Source: Corella eumyota
Taxonomy: Eukaryota > Chordata > Ascidiacea > Phlebobranchia > Corellidae
DNA: 64,000 nucleotides
Assembly: GCA_963082875.1 (NCBI GenBank)
Contig: OY720103.1
Location: forward strand, 7,378,001 to 7,442,000
Direction: 5' to 3'
The notes beneath the pieces are model-generated. The model ran no database searches and was not told the DNA's origin. It saw nothing but the letters and a program-made list of their open reading frames with translations. The translations under genes were made by a program, and so were the position numbers. This document shows positions 1 to 12,539 of the stretch, piece after piece (position 1 is the stretch's first letter; each line of letters starts with the position of its first letter).

Positions 1-313
1 TTAGGAAATTTTATGTATCTGCGAAAAAAAAAATTTAATTAACAAGTTCTATAAAAACATCATTTTGTTTAGCAATATTAAAAAAAGTACACAGAAAAAG
101 GCAGTCGTCAAAGCTTTTTTTGCCAAGTGACCTTGTAGTACCACTGTCCTTTTGGTGACGCTGTACAGTAACTTAAAACCTGCTCAAATCATAACATTTT
201 AAAATACCTTCTTATTAAAAAAATGTTTAGTTATTACTTGTGCAGCCATTCCCACACGCATTTTTTGATATTGTGAAGGATGCGAATGCTCGTATGTCAA
301 CTTTGAAACAAGT

Positions 314-1893
314 TTAAATTCTTTTTCCTCTTGGAATCCTACAACGCTCTCTATCCAAGTTTTTGAAACGTACAAAACAAATAATTTTCGAACAGTAGTT
401 CTGTTTATTTTTTATATAAACATCGATTAAATAACTTACAATTGCCGTAGGCAATTCATAGTTTGTAACTGTGTTTTCGGAAAGCATAATGTTGTGCTTT
501 AACAAAGCTGTTCGCGCATGTTTTTTAACAACATGCTGAAGGTCAGCAAAAAAGTAGATATTACTTAACATCTCGGGCATTTTACACCCAATTTCATTTC
601 TAAAATAATTGCATAATTTAAAATATATACGGAAAAATCATAAAAAAATCCTAATAAATAAGACAGGTTTTTATACCGATTAGAAATAACCCCGGCAGTT
701 TTCCACATCGCTTGGTTATGTAGGAAAGCGCTTAGCATCTCCATCAATTCCAATGCCAAGGCTTTCCTAGCCTCAAACCAGGCTTGATGCTGGTTCGCGA
801 CGAACGACAAGAAAACCTGTTTGGTTTTGGACAATCACACACATGTTGGCCACTGGGGTACCCAAAATAAGCTGATATCGATGAGATAAACAAAAGAAAT
901 AAGAAACCCTTCTCGCAGGTACAATAATAACTTTCGTTCAGCGAACCGAAACAGTGCAAACTCGCTGCCATCCCGTGCGGTTTAAACACCGTACAAAATA
1001 CTTATTGATATGGAAAAACTCATAGAGACTGTATTTACGTATATTTAAATATATACAGGTTATAAAGGGGACAAACAAATTAACTTCTTTATTCAAGGAC
1101 AAGTCTAACGCCCATAAGGCAGTTAGACGCTCTAAATTTATTCGTTATTATATTGAACATGGTCCAATTGTATATTTTTCGCGTGCCCTTGTGAAACATT
1201 GTCGCTATTTGTTATGTAGAGCCAGTGGAAGCTGTGCTTAATTTCCTGTTCAGTCGTACTGTATTATTCTATAAATTTCATATGTAAAAATGTGGATTGA
1301 CAGTTGTCCGTTTTTGTGTTTTTCCTGCGCGATTTTTATTTTCTGACAGTTAGTATATTTTTATGGTTCCTAAAACACACACCTATTTTTACTTCGCCAA
1401 GTTTTAATTTAGAATTAGTTAACAGTTAAATACCATTATAAAGGATGTAGTCGATATTATGTTTATCGCTGTGTATGTGACCTGGAGACCAGATTTTTGT
1501 AGTGTGTACTTGTAATATCGTTTTTGTATATGTGTAATGTAACTTTCGGGATAATTATGTGATGAACGTGCTTGATTAATAAATAGATGTTGTCTGTAGA
1601 TTCGGTTTGCTATTTTTGACCGTTTCTAACGGGTCTTAAACCGTATTTTAGACATAAGAGACTTATACTTTATACGTTATTGCCATATTATTTGGATAAG
1701 AGCACCCTTAGGAGTCGATACTTTTTATGATTAAATTTTTCTTGACCTCAGTCCCTACAGTTACAAGGGCCCATATGCCATCAGCGCTAAACTGTTGGCA
1801 TAATTTTAGAAAAAGGGTTACATTGTGCCAGCCTAAAATCCATAGTTGCAGACTTACACAAAGGAGAGGATTGCAACGTATCGATAAGAGCAC
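314..1893 (-). other. Unrecognised coding-like remnant split by a solo LTR
   Basis: Two overlapping - strand reading frames (314-580 and 565-718) and one upstream segment (1760-1893) stay open on either side of the LTR at 719-1759, so the LTR probably landed in an older coding or transposon-like sequence. The predicted peptides are rich in Leu, Tyr, Val and Lys. I recognise no domain or catalytic motif. A polypyrimidine-AG acceptor-like site lies just before about 596 on the - strand, so part of this may be an intron. It could be a decayed transposase or chance open frames. Bases 1-313 are AT-rich and hold nothing I can name. Confidence 0.25.
719..1759. mobile_element. Solo LTR, copy A
   Basis: The 1,041-bp unit begins TGTAGG and ends CCTACA, and is flanked by the 4-bp direct repeat GTTA (715-718 and 1760-1763). 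An inverted second copy lies at 43525-44654, also with TG...CA ends and a 4-bp flanking repeat. No coding sequence is visible inside. TG...CA ends, short target duplications, about 1 kb length and absence of an internal region fit a solo LTR left by recombination between two LTRs. The two copies differ at many scattered positions and by small indels, so the family is not very recent. The parent family cannot be named from the LTR alone. Confidence 0.7.
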
Positions 1894-2270
1894 TATGTAC
1901 TTTTACGTAGTCAGATGTTTGTCGCATTGACATCAAAACGAATGTTAGTGGTATCTGCAATCAAAAGTTATAATTATTTATTGTTGTCTTTGAAGAAACT
2001 TAATTTCTAAAGAATATATTACTGACAATAAGATAATAATAATGTCTTAATAGTCCTTGTGTAACTATATATGAAATAGCCTCTTCTACATCTTTTGTTA
2101 CAATAATATATGTTACCTGTTACATATTATCCTCTTTCCACACAAAGGCATGAATTGAAAAAAGCTGGACAAATGGCTTTCTTACGACTTTAAAAGTCGA
2201 ATCCAAATACCAATGTTTGGCCTTTTGAAAAACATTTTCCTACACCTCCGTAGCAAAAATAATGTGCCTA
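1764..2270. other. Gap: no supported gene
   Basis: AT-rich sequence with scattered stops in all frames. I see no RNA gene or clear repeat here. Confidence 0.5.
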
Positions 2271-2424
2271 TATCCGCCTTCGTTTATGTCGTTCACAAAA
2301 AAAGGTAACCGGGATCTGATCGTCCAGTAGCGCCGAATCAATGGAACATATCCGCCTTCGTTTATGTCGTGCACAAAAAAGTAAACCGGGATCTGATCGT
2401 CCAGTAGCGGCGAACCAATGGAAC
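2271..2424. repeat. 78-bp tandem duplication, two copies
   Basis: Two adjacent copies of a 78-bp unit start with TATCCGCCTTCG at 2271 and 2349 and end near GGAAC. They differ at only a handful of positions. The unit is more GC-rich than its surroundings. Open frames run through it on both strands (2418-2609 + and 2240-2590 -), but neither product resembles a family I know. Confidence 0.8.
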
Positions 2425-2426
2425 TT

Positions 2427-5199
2427 AGGGCTTTAGGTCGTCGGTTACCCATGTACGCATTGGTTGTCCTTGTCAACAAACTTAAGGCTGGAAGTACCTG
2501 CATTGTGGGACAATGGCCCCAGCTAAAGCGCAAGGGTTTTCGTGTAGCTCGCACAACACAAGCTACGTTTAATCCTAAAATTAACAACATGTTATATGGG
2601 TTTACCTAATAACTACACCTACTTGACGACCAATCCATTAGATAGATTTACAAGTATTTTAAATGTGTCAGTTACGATTCTTATCTGGTAAAGAAGGATG
2701 ATTATGCTCATGGGACGACAGGCAGTAAATCGTAAGTTGTTTTGCAAAACAGTTGCACAGCACAGTATCTTTTTTTATTAGAAACAGAACAACGACACAA
2801 TATTGACGTTTTAGATTGTCTCTTTATCGTGGAGTGCCTTTAAAATGTACTTAGTTTAAATCTTTAATTTAAAATATTTTCGGGCCTATAATAAGCTTGA
2901 TTCGATGTTTTAAACTTCGACAGCAAATCCTTTATGACGTCAGCGGGTTGTACGCAAATTTGTTAGCTATACAAAGTTTGCGTTCGGCAATAGAACAACG
3001 TTTTAATAGGCATAAAAACGTTTTTTATGCATCTGAACGAACAAAAACACTTAAAAAATGTAAAACTATGCTTGGGAAAGCTTATAAACGTTTTTATAAT
3101 AGTTTTATTGATAACGTGCATCTTATGTAGGAACTCTAACCTCGTTTTTCTGGAATGGAATCATTTTTTAAACGATTTACTTTTGTTTTTTATTAAGTGC
3201 AAATGTTCGATTTAAAACCGGTTAGGCAATTTTGTTCTGCTGAACGGACACCACGCAATAAATATGAATTTAGCATTATTTAAATCCAGGTTTTGTTTCC
3301 GTAAAAAATAGCCAGAATTTTAGGTTCTTGTGAACAACTAACCACTAAGGGCAGTTTTTAAAAATTAATAAATTCGCTCAAAATGATGATTTTCCAACGT
3401 GATTTAAGGTTTTGAGATTCAACAGAATTTTGAAGCTTCTGTTCTCAGACCAAATGAACACCTTCCGAAATCGCACAAACGGATTAAGCAAGTTTCAAGA
3501 TTTCAGTATTAGTCAAAACTTTTGATAAAAACAACGTTATTTGCGCGAAAACGTTATTGCGTGCTTTAAAAATTAAAAAAATGACAGATGAAGAGAGATC
3601 GCAGCATATTTTTACATGTTTTTCTTTAATAAGCGGGTCAAGTGAACAAGATGAAGTACATTTCTTGCACAAACAACCTAGTTTCTTACGCCCAACGATG
3701 GCTGACTTAAAACGATGATCGACGCACCCATGTCTGATGTCCACAAAACGCCAATTATTTTTTCGAAGTGCCCAAACGAAGCCAATATATCTATGGTGAC
3801 CATAGGCCCAGTCCCTTTTATTCGTCCATCGTCGCAATCACCCACTTCACGGAAGTGCGAGAAATACAATCATCAAACATAAAACACCTATTACGATGGA
3901 ATACGTTATTAACAGTTACGGTAGGAAAAACACACCCATTCTACCGGCACGGCATATAATCGCTTTCAAATTTTTTACTGATTCTTGGAACAAAAGTAAT
4001 TTCTGCTTCATTGCTCAATAGGTCGTAAACATACACTTCACATGTTTCCACACTCTTAAAGAAAAATAAATGTTAAATATGCTTTCAAAATGATTTTATC
4101 ATATGTTAATTATAAGCGATTATAATAAAAAGATATTTTTACATTAGGCACTTTGCTTATTAACAAACTTACCATTAAAACCCAAGGATTTCCTGTATTC
4201 ACAAATGACATCCATGGCGTATCTTTAATAACCCTAAGCTGTATAAACTAAATATTTGTAAAATAAATAGAGTAATTGTTTTTATTTTTAATAAATGTTA
4301 TACCGGTTTGCAAGTTTTTCTAGCTTTTAATAAAGATTCCATAAAAAAAAACAATTGCTGAAAACCTGTGTAGAGATCAAGTCCCACCTACATTTATTCT
4401 AGCAAATAAAGGTATATAGTTTCAATATTTTGTTTAAATCTGTTAAGTTATATATTTAATTTGTATTATTCTTACATTTTTTACCTTTTCGCAGTTGAAG
4501 AAGCATCCATAATCTGTAACAACATAGATAATGGTTGAATTAATACTGTTGATTTTTAATAACAATGTGTATTGCATTAGTTTTGTAAGTAAGTATCTTG
4601 TCATCAAGCCAATTGCTGTTATGTAACACCAATAGCAATAAAACTTTTTTAGTTAGAACATAGTTTTAAATGACTGCTGTAACTCGACTATCATCATGTT
4701 GTGAGGACCATAAATCCTTTGTATCTCAACATATTTTTTAAATAAGGTCAAGTTTGCATAAACTTTACAAATAAATTTGTAAACGAAATGTTTACTTTAA
4801 TATTTTGCTGTAATTTTTCGTAGTTTTGTTTCAAGCTTTCTTACGAACAAATCACCTGTGGGATCTGTTGTCATGTTTGGTTGATCTATAAAGATAAAAA
4901 TTTGAAGCAAAACAACATTGTTAACATTTTTTTAAATAATATTTAACCTTTTCAGGTTTCATTGCTTATTTTAGCATTGGTATGCTCAGATTCTTAAGAT
5001 TGCATTGTTGGTGCATCCCCTATAAGTATTTGTAGTAGTTTTTCTCGTTGTTCAGAATTATATGTTTATAATTTTTCTTTTTTAGATATTTTACTAGTGA
5101 TAAAAAATCTTTTTTGGGCTGTGTTTTTTTGTTTGGAGGCATAAAAAATTTTTCTTTGGTGAATTGATTTTCTAAATTCGTTGAAAATTTAGGTAATTT
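2427..5199. other. Gap: AT-rich DNA with short unassigned ORFs
   Basis: The only sizeable open frames are 2897-3130 (+), a Lys/Arg-rich 77-residue peptide, and 3484-3837 (-), a 117-residue peptide with several Cys and His residues. Neither has a start context, neighbour or motif that supports a gene, and both overlap frames in other phases. From about 3,960 to 5,199 the sequence is very AT-rich with no open frames of note. Confidence 0.4.
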
Positions 5200-6290
5200 A
5201 TGCGCCTAAGGAATGCTAACCTTATGCTGAATTCGGCAAAGTGGAATATTTGGGGCATGTCGTTTCATCGATTGGCATCAACGTTGCCAGAAAAAGTTAA
5301 AGCAGTCTAAAATTGGCCACAACCAAACAATCTTAAACAATTACAAAGCTTTATGGGATTATCGCCGTATTATAGGAAGTTTATTCAAAATTTTGCAGAT
5401 ATTGCCAAACAAGAGATAAAATATTGTACAACGCGCAAAGAGCTTCTGGCTATGGTTAAGGCGGTTGAACATTTTCAATTTTTTATTTATGGACGAACTG
5501 TCAATGTAAGAAGTGACCATGGTTTCCACAGATGGCTATTAAATTTTTTAAATCAAATGGCCAGAAGCCTACGCAATGCCACCCTAAGTAGCACAAACCG
5601 TCGCTAAAGTTCTAATAGAGCAGTTCTTTTTACGATTTGGCATTTCATGTGAAATTTTAATTGATTAAGAGTTAAATTTTAAATCCCATCCCTTTAAAGA
5701 AATGCTTAAAGTCTTTAATATTATCAAAACAAGGACTACGCCAGATTGGCCTTAGGCTGACGGAATGGTTGAGAGGTTTAATAGATCGTTGCAAGCCCAG
5801 CTGGTTTTGTGGGTCGAGGTAAGTCAACGTGACTGAGATGAACAACTACTATGTACCAATGGCGTATCGAACAGCGGTGCATGAAAGCACGGAGAATACC
5901 CCAGCAAAGGTATGTTTGGTAGAGAAATAAATTTGCTAACTGACTTTTTATTTGGAAGACCCGAGACCACCCAATGTTCTGCGTGAGAATACGTTAAAAA
6001 CGTTCAAATCAACATCGACCGTGCTTACGAAGTTGTGGTCGTCGGGTCAAAAAATGTATTATAATCGATCAACTTCATCCAAGTTATTAAACGAAAAAGA
6101 TCCCTGTATGGCTTCATTGTCCCCAACGAAATAAAGGACTATCCCCAAAACATATACCAAAAGTAGGGAACTGAAACCGGTTACGGCGAAACATTGCAAA
6201 CACTGCATCGACTCAAGTAACCAACTCTCTAACATAATTCGCCTATTACTCGCAGAGGGCGCAAAATTGTAAAACCGTCTCGGTATCGTT
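5200..6290 (+). mobile_element. Decayed Ty3/gypsy retrotransposon remnant
   Basis: This is a fossil of an LTR retrotransposon. The first half keeps the end of a gypsy reverse transcriptase (the ...LQSFMGLSPYYRKFI... region near 5340-5390) running into RNase H (YCTTRKELLAMV and NVRSDHG near 5420-5520). The second half keeps integrase-type segments (ADGMVERFNRSLQ near 5757-5800 and the following linker). Order and strand fit a gypsy pol gene. It is heavily broken, with on the order of ten or more interruptions, and no LTR can be paired with it. Family assignment is firm; it is an old copy. Confidence 0.8.
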
Positions 6291-7612
6291 AATTATTCCC
6301 CTTATACTTTTTGACATTTGGGCACTTGGGGGCGTAACTTATTTATCTTATCTTTTTGTAAAGCGTTGCTACTGCTTTATTAAGCCATAAGTAACCTTAT
6401 TCAGTAAAATAGTATTGTTTGCTCTTATAAGAGATAGTCATTCGATATTATATGTATGTTTAACTTTTTTGGATTCTATTTGAATAAGATATTGTTAAAT
6501 TCGTGTAAATAATAAATACTAATGTAAATTGATTGTGAGCTTAAGTAATATAAAAGACAAAATACATAACACAAGCAAAATATGTTATACTTTATAATCT
6601 ACGTATAATATTTAGTGTTATAGTATTTTAAATTTACTTTTCTGGTTAGCCAAATTTTTTATGTTTATGATTTCATGTGCTGGTTTTACAGCTTGATTTC
6701 GTTTTCCAACTCCGTTTTAAATTTATTAACATTGTGTAATTCGGTTTTACGTGCTATTTAGCCAAGCATTATGTAAACGTAGTAAAGTTTTAATACTTAC
6801 CCTGCCGTGTAATTTATTTAGATGGTCGTAGTAGGTTGATTTTTTTGTCGAATTGAAATTACACATTTGTACTCGCGCATATTTGCACAAAAATGGTAGT
6901 CATCTGGTTAAGTAATAGCATTAGCGGCTCGTCTATGGGGCTTAAACCACCAACTTTTTTAAATTGGTATATTATTTTTTTTTCTGCAATGTTTTTCGTC
7001 GCCTATTTTGGCCTCGAAATACGCAGAATTTTCGAAAAACGTAGCGTAAACATATGAGGGCTAAACCAAAATTAGGCCCACGGGCTGCCAAATACAAAAT
7101 ATCTTAACGCATTTTTTGCGGTCAGTTTACCTAAATGTGGAAAAAAGTTGAGAACTTCGATTAAAATATACGTGAACTGGGTATTGCATTATTATTTAAG
7201 AAAGTTTTAAGGCCTTTAAAGCAGCAAATTTAAATTAATTTTTGCATTTTTTTTAAACAATTATATGGCAAGTTTTTAAAAATAATCATAATCAGATGTA
7301 GACTAAAGGGTAGCTTGCCTGTCTGTCAAAAGAGCATAAATACAGTTTGCCAATGAAAATAAAATGTACATACTTTACTAGTGACATTCGCGTGAAAGGG
7401 CGTTTATTTTAAACATTTAATTATTAAATGTAAAAATGTTTGACCCCCCCTAGCGATGTTGTGTTCTTTTAAATTAGCCCCCATTTATTCGACCCACGAG
7501 CCGCCACTGCTCCATGCTACCAGCCTTATAAAATGTTCAGTTGTTAAAGTCGGCATTTAAACTTTCAAATATAAAAAGATAAAATAAGAACAATGTTTAA
7601 ATTTATTTTAAG
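6291..7612. other. Gap: no supported gene
   Basis: AT-rich, stop-dense sequence with poly-A/T runs. I see no ORF, RNA gene, terminal repeat or tandem structure that I can support. Confidence 0.5.
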
Positions 7613-8171
7613 GTGAGAGTGCCCGATTTAAACTCCCCAGAATTACTTGCTGGGTTAAGAGAGATTGTAGCTGGTGCTCAAGGTAGAATTTGTTTTAATG
7701 TTAGGTTGTCGTTTATTAAACTATTTTGAATTATGTTAATTATACTTTTAAACAATTGGGTGTAGAAGACCAAATTGTTTTTGTGAAAGATTTTTTGATT
7801 TTTTAAACTTTTATTTAGGTCCCGTTACTTTACAATATAATCTCAATGATCAACGACAAATTCAACAAACTCACAATGTTCAACATCATGTGGAACATAT
7901 AATAGCAAGGCAGACCAATGTACAGGAGAAAACTATTGTTGAACAACTAACTAAAATACAACACAATGATATAAGACTGAGGTCCAGCATAAACACAACA
8001 TTACTGGTGCAAATATTCAACATCTTGGAGACAGATATAAAAGTACTGCTTGTAAAGTTTTTTTAATTTTTGCTAAAAATGTAAAACAATCATAAAATCA
8101 TTACTTTTTTGTAATTAATTTTTCCGATTTAGCAAGTGTACCCGAATCAAGTACCACCCCTTACTAAGTAC

Positions 8172-11100
8172 TAGGGATGGGCCAATCGAATCCGAGTCCG
8201 AGTACTCGGCCCGAGTATTAGGAATATTTTAATACTCGTGCTCGTCGAGCATTTTTTGGTACTCGGACACCGATTAATAATTTGTCGTTTAAGATCGTAT
8301 ACGATTTTCTTTACATAAAAATACACGAAGTTTGCCTTTTTCTAATAAATTATAATCTACTCTCAATTATATTACGTTATTTAAGCAACGATTGCGCAAC
8401 AAATACACTTTTTACTTAATAAAAAGTGCTATTGTTTCGCAATAACGTTTTTTTTCTTAATTGTTTGTCAATTTGATTGTTGCGCAATTTGCTTGCCATA
8501 TTTTGTTATTTAATTCTATGTTATTTAAAGTAGTATTGTTCACTGTCAAAACTTTATAAGCCAAGAATATATCTTCTAAATCATCCAATGTATGGTCGTA
8601 TTTTGATGAAAGTGCCAATGACAACACAAAGGCAATATGTAGTGTTAAGTCCATTTATATGAAAACTGATTTATATTTTCTCATTAATTTAAATACAATT
8701 TCACACTCGGTTGGACACCATTAGCCGCTATTGTGCGCTTCTTTCTGGATCGCCTTATCGCCTGGTCATTTCAAATTTTTCCCTTTTTGCCAGCGTTCTT
8801 AGTCACGTGATTTGTGTTTCGCCTTTTATGTCTTTATTTGTATCGTAACTTGGAATAATTTTGGAATTCTACTTTTAGTACGTCATATATTTAGAATACG
8901 ATTCGCCCTGTTCTAACAATTCATTTGGTCTTTAGTTAGTTTTTGTTAATTGTTTTTCTTGTGTACTAAATATTGAATAAATTGTAGAGTATTTCAATTG
9001 TTGTATCAGTCGAGTTAGACAGTTGCAATTCTGGGCCCATTATCGGTATTATTTTTATATTAACTGAGATCAATCTGTGATCAAGGGGCGTATTTTATTC
9101 TCCGATCAACCTATTGTTGGTCACGTGGGGTATAGTTAGACAAACCCTACATATAGTATGTGTAATTGCTTAATTAGTCGCGGCAATAGTCACGCAAGTT
9201 TTACTACAACTTCAATGATAAGGCATCTTTTACTGAGACACAACATTGACATTAAGCGAAGCAAGATCAGGATACTCAAGTTCCTCTCAACACAGGCACG
9301 TCAGGTGCAAAGCGAACTTCTCAACAAACTTTGGAAGAAGTTATTTCGAAAAAGCAATGTTACCCGCAAACACATCCAACAGCAAAAACCATAACAAGGT
9401 AAATATGCGAAATGATCGCAGTCGATTTCCTACCTTTATCCGTTGTTGATAATCAGGGATTTCGGCGTTTAATTGCCGAAATTCAACCACGATTCAATAT
9501 GCCATCACGCAAATTCGTAACAAAACAAGCCTTACCAAATATTTTTAACCAGGTTAAGAAAAAAATTATGACAACTTTAGCTAACAAAGTGGGCACTGTA
9601 AGTGCAACCACCGACGTGTGGAAAAGCCTTCAAAATATAGCATACATGAGTATAACAATAAATTTTTTATCATGGGTCAAAGGTGATCTTTGCCAGTTTG
9701 CATACGTTCTTGCTTGCAATGAATTGGAAGGCTCCCATACATACAATGCGATTCTTGATGAAATACGAAAACAAGGGCTAGACTGGGGAGTTAATTCCGA
9801 CTACGTTGTAAGTGATAATGCGACAAATGTAGTCAAGGCCTTGCGAAAGGGCAACATTACTGGGATACGATGTATGGCACACACTTTAAACCTTATTGTT
9901 CAAAACGCGCTAAAAAATGGCCAGCGTTCAGTTATTGACACCGTCGCTATATCACGCAAAATTGTTTCGCACTTTCACCATTCTCAACGCGCCTGTGGAA
10001 AATTAAAGGAATATCAATTACAAAATGGGTTGCCCAAACACAAACTAGTCCAAGATATTTCTACTAGATGGAACTCTTACCATATGCTTGAAAGAATTCT
10101 TGAACAAAAAGAAGCTCTCAATTTTATGCACTACACTCACGGCCAATGTGAAATTTTGTCGTTTAATCAAAGATTGCTGGTTCCCTTGTAGTAGTATTAA
10201 AAATGTTCGACGCAGCAACACTCGAGCTAAGCAGTGAGAAGGCAACAATAGCAAGTGTGTTGCCGCTGAAGAACAACTTGCTCAAGAAAATTAATTCGTT
10301 TATGGACGAAAAAAAACAACTTTATGGTATTGGCAGTTTTTTGGATAACTTAAAATCCAATATTGAACGTAGGTTTTCAAAACCGCAACATGGTATTGAT
10401 CAACCTCGCGAAGCATATTTCTATGACGGAAATATTTATAAAGCATGTGCTCTTTCATCTATACTAGATCCGCGCATCAAAACATCATGGATCTCGAATA
10501 ACGAAGACGTTTTGTATTTCACTATGCTTATTGAAGAAGCTGCTATTGAAAAGGGCAGGGTTGTTGTAGTGCCGGAAGAACCAAACGAAAGTTCATCGTC
10601 ATCGGGAGAAGATTTGCGGAGTTTAATTTTTGCTGAAATTGGTGGTGATGAGCAGCTCTCCCAACCAAGGACACATGATAAATCTTGGGAACAACTGATT
10701 AAAACACATGTTTCGCAGTACATGTCCGCGCCACGCATTAAATACAACAAGTGTCCTTTGCAATTTTCGACTAAATTTCGAAACGATCGCCCTGCTTTGT
10801 TTTCACTGGCAGTTTCATTTTTATCATGCCCACCCACAAGCGTCTCATCAAAGATTGTTTAGCTCTTCTGGGGTAGTAGTTTCCCCTTTGCGCAACCGTT
10901 TAAAACCAAAGCACGTAGAAATGCTAACCTTTTTACATGTTAATTTAAAAAATTTCAATTTTAATTATTGATTTTATAAAAACAAATTTAATGCAGACTG
11001 TTCGTTTTTAAGTGTTTTTATAATAAGGTCTATTGTATTTTGATTTGTAATATAATGCTTATCTTGTGTTCCTGTTAAAAACTGTCTTTTTCAGCCTCTT

Positions 11101-11286
11101 TGTACCAATGTTTTACGCCTAATAAATTTGAGACTTTTACATTTTGGTTTGGACTTAAAAGCATATCTCTATCAGCAGTTCATAGTTTTGGCAACGTTAA
11201 ACACTTTATAACTTTTTATAACGAGTATCGCGACAAATTACTCGGGCTCGTCGAATCCGAGTAATTTGGTTTTCAGCCCATCCCTA
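8172..11286 (+). mobile_element. hAT DNA transposon, full length
   Basis: The element is bounded by inverted termini TAGGGATGGGC and GCCCATCCCTA and flanked by the 8-bp direct repeat CTAAGTAC (8164-8171 and 11287-11294). An 8-bp target duplication is the hAT hallmark. Subterminal DNA on both sides carries repeated CCGAGT/ACTCGG motifs, which are likely transposase-binding sites. It encodes one transposase on the + strand (separate entry). Termini and target duplication are perfect, so the insertion is fairly young, although the transposase frame is already interrupted. Confidence 0.95.
9158..10971 (+). pseudogene. hAT transposase, interrupted
   Basis: DDE-type transposase of the ZBED/hAT group. 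An N-terminal BED-type finger is visible near 9158-9250 (CNC...HLLLRH). The RNase H-like core runs through 9412-10191 with TTDVW, VVSDNATNVVKAL and the CMAHTLNLIVQNAL motif, then STRWNSYHML. The alpha-helical insertion and C-terminal dimerisation region follow (10203-10862), and the hATC signature LFSSSGVVVSPLRNRL lies near 10860-10905. Reading changes frame between the BED region and core, has an in-frame TAA just before 9412, shifts near 10191-10203 and shifts again near 10858. Length of about 600 codons is normal for the family. The gene is therefore defective but recent. The N-terminal start is not visible. Confidence 0.9.
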
Positions 11287-12539
11287 CTAAGTACTAGACC
11301 CAAAACAAGTGCAAGCACTAACCCCAACAAAATTTTGCAGCTACACTCAAGCTTGAGGTGAACTTTAGCAATGTGACACATGTGATTATGCATTGCTTAA
11401 ACTGTATCTATAAAGCCACTGTTAATTTAAATCAATTATGTGCTAAGGTTTTTTAATATATTAAAAAACTATGCAAATTTAGTGAATTTTCAAAATCCTT
11501 TTAAGTTATTTAAAACCTAATTAAACCATTTTTAATTATATTCACCATAATGTTGTTTTAATGTTATTATAGTATACTAACTAAGTTAAAGGGCATTTAT
11601 TAGGGGGCATTTATTATTAGAATTGTGGCTAAAAATCAAAGTGTTAATCATAAATTTTTTAATTATTTTGACATAAAAAAAAGTTGTTTAACAATTTGGT
11701 TGCTTTTTGCAAAACTACTATTCAATTAAAAATGGGTTTTCTGAAAGTGAATTAAAACTTGATTCAGTTGAAATAACTGAAGTAAAATATAATGTGGTTT
11801 CCGAAGTTGATTTGAAAGAAGTGAAAAAAAAGCTGAGGAAAGAACTCGCAAGTTTGTGACAACAAAAATAAAGGTAGGATTGTTTGAAGTTTTTGTTATA
11901 GTTTTGTATCTAAACTGTTTTAAGGTGGAATATGTGAGTTTATTTATAACTGATATTTTTTATTTTATATATAAAAGACAAGAAAATAGGTAAGTGTCAA
12001 TATTTTATTGTTGATATTTATATGTTTGTTAAATTTTAAATGTGTTTTGTTGCATTATTTTAAATTAACAATTTATTTGTTTAGTTTTAACAAAGTTGCT
12101 TATAATGAAAGGTTATAATAATAGCACAAATGTTGTTTTGTTTAACTCTGCTATACAACAAAGAACTCAAAATGCCAGTAAGTTTTCTAAATTTAAAAAG
12201 TAACTATGTAAGTTGTAATTGCTTTATCTGCTGTTGTCAACAAACATGTTTTCATCATGGGCGGGAAGGATAATTCTTCTGTTAAAAGTTTAAGGTTAAA
12301 TGATGTAGATCCACAATAAAAAGTTGAAAGTCCAATGAAACAAAATAGGTGGTGGGCATCATCAGCTACTTTAAATTGTGCTAACTTTAGTTAAAACTAT
12401 TTGTTTATTGTATTTAAACCTGCGTTGTTTTTAAAGATATATATATTTTTTTTATATTAGTGGTTATGGTGCTCCAACTGCTTAAAAAAAACAAACAATG
12501 ATTTAAATATATAAAATTAGATATTACAGTGATCTAAAT

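Larger units (their letters stand above)
7613..12319 (+). pseudogene. Possible multi-exon gene, split by a hAT element
   Basis: Several short open segments have splice-like borders on the + strand: 7613-7682 (ends CAAG/GTAGAA), 7819-8066 (after TTTATTTAG), 11341-11447 (after TTTTGCAG, ends CTAAG/GT), 11731-11861, 12085-12177 (after GTTTAG, before a perfect GTAAGT donor) and 12221-12319. The first two join in phase and give a Gln/His-rich peptide of roughly 105 residues. The last reads ...VFIMGGKDNSSVKSLRLNDV..., which resembles one Kelch repeat blade (hydrophobics followed by a Gly pair). The hAT at 8172-11286 lies between the second and third segments. Whether these segments belong to one gene is inference; it could also be several decayed pieces. 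No start codon is assigned. Other bases in 11295-12640 show nothing further. Confidence 0.3.

Noticed and set aside
719-1759. DNA transposon with TGTAGG/CCTACA inverted ends
   Set aside because: Only six terminal bases are inverted and there is no coding capacity. Length, TG...CA ends and 4-bp duplications suit a solo LTR better.
2240-2609. Overlapping open frames on both strands
   Set aside because: They run through a tandem duplication, overlap each other and match no family. A 78-bp unit (multiple of three) keeps frames open by itself.
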